The notes below the pieces were generated by a model that saw nothing but the letters and a program-made list of their open reading frames with translations, was not told the origin of the DNA and did not search any database. The position numbers and the translations under genes were made by a program. A DNA stretch of 64,000 bases from Microcoleus vaginatus HSN003 (GTDB taxonomy: Bacteria; Cyanobacteriota; Cyanobacteriia; Cyanobacteriales; Microcoleaceae). Location of the stretch: contig NZ_CP031705.1 of the NCBI RefSeq assembly GCF_022701255.1, forward strand, positions 5,084,001 to 5,148,000. Direction: 5' to 3'. Within the stretch, counting starts at the first letter, position 1; every line of letters begins with the position of its first letter. Positions 17,683 to 26,338 of the stretch are shown in pieces.

Positions 17683-18411
17683 ATGACGATGGGGCTAGAA
17701 GGCAAGGGTATTCGTCGCCACCTTACCGATGCTATCAAAAGCTACATTGAACGGCATCGAGAACTATCAGAAAACAACCGCAAATGACTTTACCTTAATA
17801 CCAGTCAACCAGTAACTTTGGTAGTGTTTGGACGCAAAGCCAAGAAATTAGCTGAGGAATTGGGTGTTGTTCCTGACAATCTTCGAGATGCTTGGACTCC
17901 CGTTGACATCCACCCCGACCTGAAGGTACGGGGATTCCCAAACCTCACGATTTGAATTTCTGCTTCTTCGCAACTGCCTCCACCCTCAAAGAGATTTGGT
18001 CTTATGTTCGCTCCACAGACTAACCCCGCAAGAGAAAGCGGTTTTTACGTGTCGAATACCAAACGGAATTCTTCGTAGTTTTGATTTTAGGGATGTTTAC
18101 CATTGCCCTATCCTCTTTTCCCGGTCTACCGATTTTGCTTCGCCGTCAGCACAAAGCTGAACTTCGCTCGTATAGGCTGTTTGATCCATCGTCTCGGGTG
18201 GGTCGTTGACCAATTATATTGTAACACAAAGCCGTCCTAAAAGGACGGGGTTTCTACCCAATTTCTGGATGAATGGATTCTGCTTCAAGAATTAGAAGAT
18301 AGGGGGGTGCGATTAATTGACATTCAGGATAGGCACCCTAATGATGCCATTCCACAAAGCGCTGAAAGATTGCTGATTCAGGTACAAACAAGAGCCTCGA
18401 AGCTGAAGTAA
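17683..18411 (+). pseudogene. Unrecognised gene broken by an in-frame TGA and an IS605-type insertion
   Basis: From the ATG at 17683 the frame reads MTMGLEGKGIRRHL ... SENNRK, then TGA (17785-17787), then continues in the same frame (SQPVTLVVFGRKAKKLAEEL) up to 17902. Bases 17903-18259 are a foreign element. Joining 17902 to 18260 restores the frame as DAWTPEFLDEWILLQEL and it stays open to a TAA at 18411 (about 125 codons in all). I do not recognise the family. The restored frame is a sequence observation; the former function is unknown. Confidence 0.65.
17903..18259 (-). mobile_element. IS200/IS605-type remnant, 357 bp
   Basis: Both ends carry subterminal hairpins of the type these elements use instead of inverted repeats: CCCCGACCTGAAGGTACGGGG near 17914 next to a TTGAC pentamer, and CCGTCCTAAAAGGACGG near 18233. 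On the minus strand the right-hand part has short frames (MDQTAYTSEVQLCADGEAKS; MVNIPKIKTTKNSVWYS) and the left ends with KKQKFKS, like a TnpB C-terminus. No intact tnpA or tnpB is present, so it is non-autonomous or decayed. There is no target duplication, as expected. Confidence 0.65.
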
Positions 18412-18684
18412 TGGTTTCACGCTAGCTCGCATACTCTGAATCGCCTTCACACTCCTTCAACGTCCACCCGCAACTCATACACTCGCTCTCCTGGGATGTT
18501 TGCCAATCAGCGGCCAGCAATATCCCTCAGCGGTTGGTGAAGGTCGCACTCCCTAGCGGTACAGGAACATGACCCAGAAATAGCCCCGCTGACACCATCC
18601 GCTTTCGTAGCACTTGAAACCTTTGTCCAGCAAGGATTCCAGCCCTTATTTCCCAAATACCGCTCCTCCAAGCCCTACGAATAC

Positions 18685-21600
18685 TCAGTTAGCCACGGCA
18701 GTACAGTCACTACTGCTTTGGCTAACAGGAATTTCAATCGAGAATTCAGCCCCTTGACCGGGTTCAGAAAAGCATTGGAGGGAGCCACCATGTTTAGCAA
18801 CTACAATTTGATAGCTAATTGACAGTCCTAATCCAGTCCCTTTACCAATAGGTTTTGTGGTGAAGAAGGGGTCAAACAACTGTTGTCTAACCTGTTGCGT
18901 CATCCCCGAACCGTTGTCTTGAATTTGAATCACCACTCTTTTAGAATGACTAGGCTGAGTATTGTTAGTCAATAACTTAGTCCGAATTGTGATGCAACGG
19001 GGATTATGGAGTGCGTCTTTCGCACAACGCTGAGCGTTGTAGTTATCTAAAGCATCAAGCGCGTTTGCCAGAATATTCATAAATACCTGGTTCAACTGGC
19101 CTGCATAGCACTCTACCCTTGGTAAATCGCCGTATTCTTTGATAACTTCAATGGCAGGACAATCGGGTTTTGCTTTCAGCCGATTTTGCAAAATCATGAG
19201 TGTGCTGTCAATTCCCTCATGGATGTCAACAGGCTTCATTTCTGCTTCATCCAGTCGCGAGAAGTTTCGCAGGGATAGGACAATTTGACGAATGCGCTCG
19301 GCCCCTACTTTCATTGAACTCAGTATTTTGGGCAAGTCTTCAATCAGGAAGTCCAAGTCGATTTCTGTAATCTTCTCCTCAATTTGGCGGTTGGTCGCTG
19401 GATAGGTCTGTTGATAAAGCTCCACTAAGTCCAGTAAATGCCCCGTATACTCAGCAGTATGGATCAGATTGCCGTAGATGAAGTTCACTGGATTGTTGAT
19501 TTCATGAGCCACTCCAGCCACCAGTTGCCCCAACCCTGACATTTTCTCAGTTTGAATTAATTGGGTTTGCGTGCGTTGCAGTTGCTCTAGGGTGGCAGAG
19601 AGATGTTGATTTTTCTCGTGCAATTCCTGAGTTCGCTGATCCACTCGCTCTTCCAGCGTGTGGTTTGCTTGCTCCAGTTGCGCTTTTGCCACGGCAAGCT
19701 TGTTGTATAGCATTGCATTTTGCAGCGAGATCGCTGCCTGCGCCGTGAGCAACCGCAGAACTTCCAGACAGTTGCGGGTGAAAGCGGCGATGGTCAAATT
19801 ATTTTCCAGATACACCATGCCAATCAGGTTGCCGCGATTACAGATTGGCATACACAGCAAGCTTTTGGGCTGTTGTTGAATCATGTAGGGATCGGTGGCA
19901 AAGGTCGTTTCCAGTCGGGCATCATCCAGCACTAAAGGCTCGGCAGTGCGGGAAACATAGTTGACAACGGAGTGGGGAATGTCGCGGCTCGATCGCAGGG
20001 GTCGCGAGCGCAAGCCAAACGCCGAATTTTCACCGAGTTGGGAGCGCTGGGTCGCCAGTTCTAACCGAGTTTCGATCTCAACATTGGTCGCGGTTTGGGC
20101 CGCAATCACCCAATTTTCCTCATGTCGCAGCAGCAGTACACATTTTTCGGCTCCGGCATTTTCAACCACTACCTGCATCAACGTTGCCAGTAGCTTCTCC
20201 AACTCAATTTCTCCGGCCAGCGCATGAGATGCTTTGATCACCGTTGCCAAATCTAGAGCTTCGGAAATGCTGGAACTGCTACTACGTCCCGCCCCGGTGG
20301 TGGTGGAGCGAACGGCCCGGATGGGAGAGCTTGCGTCCTCGCACTGCATGATCGGAGCCAAGAGTTGGGGATAGCGGTGTTCCAGGTCATCTAGCTTTGC
20401 CTTCGCGCCCCAGCGTCCGTAGGCATAATAGGCATTCGTCAGGTAAACCTGAGCGATCGCTTCTTTGCCCCAGTCTAGATAGAATCGAGCTGCAAGTTCG
20501 TTGGCAAGGGCTTCTTCTTGCGTGTATTCGTTGGCTTTGGCGGCCGCGATCGCGCGATCGTAGTGATTGAGCGCGACCGCCGTTTGACCCAACACCCGAC
20601 ACCGTTCCGCTGCCACCAACTCAAATTTATGCAGATAATTCATGGGCGCATGACTGGCCAAGGTTTGCATTTTTTGCTGGTTCTCAGTCACTCGTTGCAG
20701 CAATTCTGCCTGTTCAAACGGTGTAGCAGTAGGATAGGCAGCCAGCGCAGTGAGCGAATCATAAAACTCAAAGACCGGAATCGTGGCGTATCCGGTGCCT
20801 GCTCCTAGATACTGTCTGGCTTGAGTAGCAGTTGCGATCGCCAAAGACAGATCCCCAAACAGATAGCAGAGAATTAGTTTATGAACGTAGAAATAGTGAA
20901 GTCCTGTAAATTCATTTGCAGCAATTAGCTGAGGTAATAATTCTTCCTCGTTCAATGCTTGACCAGTCAGAACACAAGCATTCTGGGCCTTGCCTAGTAA
21001 GTTAAGAACCGCTTGATGATAGATCCGGCAGTAGTTGAGGGTGGTAGTTAGTTGGAAATTCTCCAGGACAAGACTATAAGCCTGCATATCTTCCTCTAGC
21101 CGAGGCAGTTCCCGCCCCAGGAAATAGGAATACTGACAAATATCTTTCGCATTGAAGCCGACGTAGTAGATATTTCCCGTGTCGAGCGCAATTTTATAGC
21201 CTTCCAACATCAACTGCACAGCATTCTGGAGATGAGATTTCAGATACATGATGAAAGCACCCACGACATATAAAACCGTGGGCTTGATGACGTTGATATT
21301 CAACTTGGCATTCAACCCTAACGCCAATTTGCCCACCCGAGCGGCCACTTCAACGTCTTGCAAAATCCCGTTTAGAAGAATTCCGTAGCAGGCATAGCAG
21401 AACGCAGAAAAGGGCGCATTACCATACTGAATCGAGGCTTTCACCTGCGACAAAATAAGCAACGGAAACAGATTTGGGGCGGCAATATAAACAGCGGGAG
21501 CCACACTAGCCACAATTTGAACAACCGCCAGTTTGTCTGCCGCCGTCATCATCGGCAAATCGACCAGTTCTTCTGGATTACGCCCGCCCAGCAGAACAGC

Positions 21601-24354
21601 CGTTTCTTGGAGGGCTGCCTGAATGTCAGCCGGGGTGGGTTCAAGAGGAAAAACGAGGCCGAACTGTGCCATCGCTTGCCGAGCGATCGCGATCGCAGCC
21701 AGCACATTATTTTGGGCTGTATAGGCCTGAATTTTGATGTCGTAAATGCCCACGCGATCGAGCAAAGTCTTGGCTTGCCGCATCACGGCCTCACCCAGTT
21801 CCTCCATCTGCTCATAGGCTCCGCAGAGATAAGCCGCTTCAGCCGCTGACTCATGCAGAGACAAGGTTAACGCATACTGACTATGCCAGCAGTCCGATCG
21901 CAGCAAGCGGATTCCCCCGGTCAAATACTCAATAGCAGCTTTGTGTGCGGTGGAAGCGAGGGCTTTTCGTCCTGCGATCAGGTTGAGTTGAGCGAGTTGC
22001 TCCCGTAGCGGAGCGGGGCGCAAGCCATCGTCCTGCGATCGCATCAACTCGATACCGATATTCAGGTGATTCACAATCTCAAAAACGTTGGCTTCTCGCT
22101 CGGCTTCGGGCACATTGTTCAACAGCCGTTGCCCGATTTTGAGATGAGTCGCCTGTTTGTCATCGTCTGGAATCAACGAGTAGGCTGCTTGTTGGACGCG
22201 ATCGTGAAGAAAGTTGTAGGAGACGATCGGTTTTTCCTGAGTGCTAGGGATGGGTGCATTTTCTGTCACAAGTGTCCAACCATCGGTCGGGAATAATTTG
22301 TATCCCTCGCCGCCCAAAGGCAAAATCACTCCTTCTTTGAGGGCTGGCCACAAAGCAGCAGCCGTCTCTGTGGGAGATTGCTCATACACGATCGCCAACG
22401 TTTCCAGGTCAAACTGGTTGCCAATACAAGCCGCCAGTTTCAAGACATTTTGGGTTTCCAGCGACAACTTCTGCAATTGCTTGGCCACAAATTCCACCAC
22501 ATCCTCAATCAAGCTCATAGCGCGGATTGGGGCGATGTCATAATCCCAACGGCCCACCGAGGCATCAAATACAATCAGTCCATCGTCATAAAGCGATTTA
22601 ACAAATTGATTGCTGAAAAAAGGATTCCCCTGGGTCTTTTGATGCACCAACTTTGTCAAGGAAATTGCTTGCTCTGGTGAGGCATTTAGAGTATCGGCAA
22701 TCAAGTAATTCAGGTGGATGGGGGTCAAGGGAGCTAGAGCAATTTTATTGACAGTGACCGATGCCTGCAGCAGTTCTTCGATCATCTGCATTAACGGATG
22801 CGCGGGCGAAACTTCGTTATCCCGATACGCAGCCACCAGCAGCAAATAGTGGCTTTTTGCTTCGCTCATCAGCAGTTGCATCAGCTTGAGCGAGGCGGAG
22901 TCTGCCCATTGCAGGTCATCCAGAAAAACCACCAGGGGATGCTCTTGCGTGGTGAAAACCTGGATGAACTTTTGGAACAACAGATTAAAGCGATTTTGGG
23001 CTGCACTGCCGGACAGTTCCGACGCAGGAGACTGTTCGCCAATGATTCGTTGGAGTTCTGGAATTACTTCGACGATGACCTGGCTATTCTCGCCCAGTGC
23101 AGCCAAAATCTTGGTCTTCCATAGATCGATCTGGGCATCGCTCTCGGTCAGCAGTTGCCCCATCAAGTCGCGGAACGCCTGCACCAACGCCGAGAAGGGG
23201 ATATTGCGTTGGAATTGATCGAACTTGCCTTTGATGAAGTACCCGTGTTGGCGCACGATCAGCTTGTGCACTTCGTGGACGACGGCCGTTTTGCCCACGC
23301 CGGAAAAGCCCGCCACCAGCATCAGCTCGGTGGCACCCTGCTGCACCCGCTCAAAGGCTGCCAGCAGCATGGTCACTTCCGCTTCCCGACCATACAGCTT
23401 TTCAGGAATCACGAAGCGATCGCAAGTATCCCGGTGTCCCAGCTTAAACGGCACAATGATGGCCGTTGCGTTCCATTGATGCAAACAGGTTTCCAGGTCG
23501 TGCTTCAGTCCCCAGGCGGTCTGATAGCGATCTTCGGCATTCTTCGCCATCAGTTTGCTCACCACCTCCGAGAGGAGCGGTGGCACGGCAGGATTCAGGT
23601 TATGGACGGCGGGGGCTTGTTTGGCGATGTGGCAATGTACCAGTTCGAGCGCATCGTCCGATTGAAACGGTAACTGGCCAGTGAGCAATTCGTAGAAGGT
23701 GATGCCTAGCGAATAGAAATCGGTGCGGTAGTCAATGCCCCGGTTCATCCGCCCGGTTTGTTCGGGGGATAAATACTCCAGCGTCCCTTCCAGCACTGAA
23801 GGACTGGTCAAAAGTTGCGTTTCTCTGGGTAGCAGGGAAGCGATGCTAAAGTCAATCAGCTTAATCTGCTTGGTGGTGGGATGAATAAGAATATTGGCAG
23901 GCTTGATATCTTTATGAATAATGCGATGACGGTAGAGATTGTTGAGCGATTGGGCGAGGGCGATCGCAATCTGCAAAAATTCGGTGAGAAACAGTGGCTC
24001 GTAGCGAGGAGCCTTATGAAGTGAGGTGTTCACTTCAGACTGCTGGCCCCAAAGCGCTGCATACTCCTTGAGTGAAATTCCTCCGAAGTCCTCCATAATT
24101 AGAGCAAGCTGATTTTGGTAGGTCTCCAGACTATAGAAACGGACACCATCAGTCATGTTCAAAATTTGGGCGATCGCATATTGGTTCTTGAATTGTGCTA
24201 ATTCAACCAGGCTGGGATAAGCCGTTTTTAGAAGTTTGATCACAACGGGGGTTTGATCCCACTCTCGCCAGCCCCGGTAAACCACCGTTCTGGAACTGGT
24301 GTAAATCGTTTCATGAATTCGATACCCTGGAATTCCCATCAAGCTCTTTAGCAT
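18685..24354 (-). CDS. Giant hybrid signalling protein: Ser/Thr kinase, AAA ATPase, GAF, histidine kinase
   Basis: 1889 residues. Domains in order: Ser/Thr protein kinase (1-290; K40, catalytic loop HKDIKPAN at 147-154, DFS at 168 instead of DFG, EYLSPEQTGR activation segment); AAA_16-type ATPase (P-loop GFSGVGKT 349-356, Walker B VVFLDD 475-480); a long helical/TPR-like region (about 750-1340); GAF (about 1370-1530); a coiled coil; HisKA with the acceptor in VAHEINNPVNF (H1617); HATPase_c (DNGSG near 1813, GTGLGL 1839-1844). This is the cyanobacterial trifunctional kinase class, cytoplasmic, input unknown. It lies in the segment bracketed by the two ictB ends. No frame damage seen. Confidence 0.95.
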   Translation of the reverse strand: MLKSLMGIPGYRIHETIYTSSRTVVYRGWREWDQTPVVIKLLKTAYPSLVELAQFKNQYAIAQILNMTDGVRFYSLETYQNQLALIMEDFGGISLKEYAALWGQQSEVNTSLHKAPRYEPLFLTEFLQIAIALAQSLNNLYRHRIIHKDIKPANILIHPTTKQIKLIDFSIASLLPRETQLLTSPSVLEGTLEYLSPEQTGRMNRGIDYRTDFYSLGITFYELLTGQLPFQSDDALELVHCHIAKQAPAVHNLNPAVPPLLSEVVSKLMAKNAEDRYQTAWGLKHDLETCLHQWNATAIIVPFKLGHRDTCDRFVIPEKLYGREAEVTMLLAAFERVQQGATELMLVAGFSGVGKTAVVHEVHKLIVRQHGYFIKGKFDQFQRNIPFSALVQAFRDLMGQLLTESDAQIDLWKTKILAALGENSQVIVEVIPELQRIIGEQSPASELSGSAAQNRFNLLFQKFIQVFTTQEHPLVVFLDDLQWADSASLKLMQLLMSEAKSHYLLLVAAYRDNEVSPAHPLMQMIEELLQASVTVNKIALAPLTPIHLNYLIADTLNASPEQAISLTKLVHQKTQGNPFFSNQFVKSLYDDGLIVFDASVGRWDYDIAPIRAMSLIEDVVEFVAKQLQKLSLETQNVLKLAACIGNQFDLETLAIVYEQSPTETAAALWPALKEGVILPLGGEGYKLFPTDGWTLVTENAPIPSTQEKPIVSYNFLHDRVQQAAYSLIPDDDKQATHLKIGQRLLNNVPEAEREANVFEIVNHLNIGIELMRSQDDGLRPAPLREQLAQLNLIAGRKALASTAHKAAIEYLTGGIRLLRSDCWHSQYALTLSLHESAAEAAYLCGAYEQMEELGEAVMRQAKTLLDRVGIYDIKIQAYTAQNNVLAAIAIARQAMAQFGLVFPLEPTPADIQAALQETAVLLGGRNPEELVDLPMMTAADKLAVVQIVASVAPAVYIAAPNLFPLLILSQVKASIQYGNAPFSAFCYACYGILLNGILQDVEVAARVGKLALGLNAKLNINVIKPTVLYVVGAFIMYLKSHLQNAVQLMLEGYKIALDTGNIYYVGFNAKDICQYSYFLGRELPRLEEDMQAYSLVLENFQLTTTLNYCRIYHQAVLNLLGKAQNACVLTGQALNEEELLPQLIAANEFTGLHYFYVHKLILCYLFGDLSLAIATATQARQYLGAGTGYATIPVFEFYDSLTALAAYPTATPFEQAELLQRVTENQQKMQTLASHAPMNYLHKFELVAAERCRVLGQTAVALNHYDRAIAAAKANEYTQEEALANELAARFYLDWGKEAIAQVYLTNAYYAYGRWGAKAKLDDLEHRYPQLLAPIMQCEDASSPIRAVRSTTTGAGRSSSSSISEALDLATVIKASHALAGEIELEKLLATLMQVVVENAGAEKCVLLLRHEENWVIAAQTATNVEIETRLELATQRSQLGENSAFGLRSRPLRSSRDIPHSVVNYVSRTAEPLVLDDARLETTFATDPYMIQQQPKSLLCMPICNRGNLIGMVYLENNLTIAAFTRNCLEVLRLLTAQAAISLQNAMLYNKLAVAKAQLEQANHTLEERVDQRTQELHEKNQHLSATLEQLQRTQTQLIQTEKMSGLGQLVAGVAHEINNPVNFIYGNLIHTAEYTGHLLDLVELYQQTYPATNRQIEEKITEIDLDFLIEDLPKILSSMKVGAERIRQIVLSLRNFSRLDEAEMKPVDIHEGIDSTLMILQNRLKAKPDCPAIEVIKEYGDLPRVECYAGQLNQVFMNILANALDALDNYNAQRCAKDALHNPRCITIRTKLLTNNTQPSHSKRVVIQIQDNGSGMTQQVRQQLFDPFFTTKPIGKGTGLGLSISYQIVVAKHGGSLQCFSEPGQGAEFSIEIPVSQSSSDCTAVAN

Positions 24355-24559
24355 AAACCCTGTTCAAGACAATGGATTCATTCTATCCACTCTCAAGGTT
24401 ACTTTCACACTACACTCATATTTTTTTCAGCATAAACCGATCGAATAGATAGAGCACAAGCCATTTGTAAGTATAAACGTAATACTACTGAAAAATGATG
24501 GTAGAACAGAAGCGTTATCCCCTCTACCATCGCTACAAAAACTGACAAATTGCAATAAA

Positions 24560-25303
24560 TTAGACGGCGCTCAACGCTCGCTCTGAAAGAGTCGTCTTGC
24601 CAAACTGATTTTCGTAGGAATGAGTTTTGATGTAAACCAAAAATTCATTGACCAGCTCTGCAAAATAGTCAAAGGCGACATCAATCAACTCCATCGCTTG
24701 TTGGCGAATCTCCTCTGGAACTTCAATATCTCTGATGGCTTGCAAAGAAGCTGGAGTATGGAGCGTGTGGGTATTTTCAATGTGATTGTGACACATACCA
24801 AAATAGCGGAACTCATGGCAGGTCATGGCTTGCAGTTGCATTGCCACCGGATTGGTTGCCCGGAAAAAAACATTGGCTGTGACTTCAGAAACCTCGATCG
24901 CCACCAGCTTCATGATCGGATCGGCTTGGTAGGTGTAGCGTTCAAACAGAGGAAGCATGGAGCGAGATACCTTGGTGTGATCACTCCAAATGAATCGTAC
25001 AAAGTCGCTGAAAGGCATGGAATAATTCATGCCCATCTTCTCCATGTCTTCCAACAGCCATTGCCAGTGAAAATGTTCTTCATAAGTGTGCCGATTCACC
25101 ATTTCTTGAATCTTGTTTGTCGTGGGTTCCTGTCGCAAAACCCGCTTGCACAACTCGCTGAACTCCAGCGCCAGTGGGGTAATCACTGGCGCAAATGCCA
25201 GTTTTTGGCGAGGCTCAACACTTTCATCTTTCATATACTCGAAAAACGGCAACTGAGCAAACTCCTGATTTTTTTTCTCTATTATATCTAGAAGGGTTTT
25301 CAT
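24560..25303 (-). CDS. Heme-oxygenase-fold-like protein, possible diiron enzyme
   Basis: 247 residues from the ATG at 25303, preceded by GAGGAAAATTGAG; an earlier TTG in frame is less likely. The protein is all helical. Two His/Glu clusters stand out: YEEHFHWQWLLEDM (about residues 74-87) and CHEFRYFGMCHNHIENTH (about 165-182), with IEVSE between them. This spacing resembles TenA/PqqC/heme-oxygenase-like diiron oxidase folds, so metal binding is plausible. The substrate is unknown. It precedes the giant kinase on the same strand, with a 205-base gap that can hold a promoter, so co-regulation is possible but not shown. Confidence 0.55.
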   Translation of the reverse strand: MKTLLDIIEKKNQEFAQLPFFEYMKDESVEPRQKLAFAPVITPLALEFSELCKRVLRQEPTTNKIQEMVNRHTYEEHFHWQWLLEDMEKMGMNYSMPFSDFVRFIWSDHTKVSRSMLPLFERYTYQADPIMKLVAIEVSEVTANVFFRATNPVAMQLQAMTCHEFRYFGMCHNHIENTHTLHTPASLQAIRDIEVPEEIRQQAMELIDVAFDYFAELVNEFLVYIKTHSYENQFGKTTLSERALSAV

Positions 25304-25773
25304 CTCAATTTTCCTCAAGTAATGGACAACAAGTTAGTAGTTGAATTTAGCTAGAGCCGAATTCCACCTCTTCCAAGTAATTTGAAGTAGGGGCTTATCC
25401 CTAACATGGAATTCCTTAAAATCTCCTCACATTGATGGCAACCAGTCAAAGGAAATCAGACTGCTGCGGTCACAACTTGGAGTCCCTACGAAAGAGTGAA
25501 GGTACTTTCATCACCGGAATCAAATCGTAACTTAAAAGTTTTGTTATAGCAATCGGCAAAACTACTGTTTAGCCAACTCTCAAAACTGCTCATTCAATAC
25601 TCAGTATTTCTCAGTATTTCTCAGTATTCAGTAATTAGAGTGAGACTACTGATTGCTTTTTATCTATCTGAAGCACTTTGAAAATTAGAGTCTCTCCGTA
25701 AAATTTGAATTTCTAATTTATATAATTCAGTTGCCGTCTAGGTTGGGTTCTGCCTTAATTTGTTAGCCTAACT
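25304..25773. other. Gene-free spacer upstream of the heme-oxygenase-like gene
   Basis: No plausible coding frame. It carries three TTTCTCAGTA tandem units (about 25601-25630) and must hold the promoter for the minus-strand gene. The part to the right contains the inverted repeat listed separately. Confidence 0.5.
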
Positions 25774-25774
25774 A

Positions 25775-25802
25775 AGTAAATCTACGATTCTGTAGATTTA
25801 CT
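25775..25802. promoter_or_regulatory. Perfect 11-bp inverted repeat upstream of the antitoxin-like gene
   Basis: AGTAAATCTAC, six-base loop, GTAGATTTACT. It ends 71 bases before the ATG at 25874. An AT-rich palindrome in front of an antitoxin-like gene is a candidate operator; a weak terminator is the alternative. Confidence 0.4.
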
Positions 25803-25873
25803 GACACGGACTACTCTGATAGGAGGACAGAGACTTTTATCCTAGAGCAGACTCAAAAAAAAAAGTCTGGGTC

Positions 25874-26062
25874 ATGTCAGATATTACAGTAAAATATAGA
25901 GTCTTAAAGGCCGTAGAGGAAATGCCACCAGAGATTACTTTTGAGGAAGTTATGAAGAGGGTTTACTTTCTTGAGAAAGTTGACCGAGGTTTGAAGCAAG
26001 TTGAAGCCGGTGATATTATTTCCGGCGAAGCAGCGAAAAAAGCGGCTCAGAAGGTGGGATGA
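25874..26062 (+). CDS. Antitoxin-like small protein without a toxin gene
   Basis: 62 residues: AVEEMPPEITFEEVMKRVYF, then LEKVDRGLKQVEAGD and EAAKKAAQKVG. This helical layout, ending in an E-A-K-K-type tail, is that of cyanobacterial type II antitoxins usually followed within a few bases by a RelE/ParE toxin. Here a TGA is followed at 26099 by the duplicated ictB fragment, so a toxin gene is absent and may have been lost at this junction. Assignment rests on general resemblance. Confidence 0.55.
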   Translation: MSDITVKYRVLKAVEEMPPEITFEEVMKRVYFLEKVDRGLKQVEAGDIISGEAAKKAAQKVG

Positions 26063-26068
26063 GTAAAT

Positions 26069-26260
26069 TTGACAAATCAGCCTTTAGCGGATATCGAAGC
26101 GATCGCAACTTTAGCCGGCATGATGGCCCACGGTTTGGTCGATACAGTTTGGTACCGGCCGGAAGTTAATATGCTTTGGTGGTTGATGGTGGCGATTATT
26201 GCTAGTTTTTACAGCAACTCGCAGCAGCAGCAAGATTCAGCTTTGACGGAGGGCGAGTAG
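26069..26260 (+). pseudogene. Truncated duplicate of the ictB 3' end
   Basis: The frame IATLAGMMAHGLVDTVWYRP through QQQQDSALTEGE repeats the last 55 residues of ictB nearly exactly (17402-17566). It has been joined to unrelated upstream codons (MTNQPLADIEA). Without the membrane domain it should be non-functional. Confidence 0.9.
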
Positions 26261-26302
26261 ATAGAATTGCTGGCGGGGATTTTCTCCCCGCCCGGTGCGG
26301 AT
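26099..26302. repeat. Direct repeat copy 2: ictB 3' end plus hairpin
   Basis: 204 bases matching 17405-17607 in the same orientation, starting at the same GCGATCGC octamer and ending after GGTGCGGAT. The hairpin GGCGGGG/CCCCGCC is retained at 26272-26292 with a one-base longer loop. Confidence 0.95.
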
Positions 26303-26338
26303 TCCAGCAATAGCCGATACAGCAATGATTAAGAGTTA

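Noticed and set aside
18564-18800. Plus-strand frame with EIAPLTPSAFVALETFVQQG
   Set aside because: It looks protein-like but overlaps the kinase C-terminus by about 115 bases, has no start and no known family; kept only as a note.
17405-26302. attL/attR of a site-specific integrative element
   Set aside because: The repeats are 200 bp rather than a short core and no integrase or excisionase gene lies between them.
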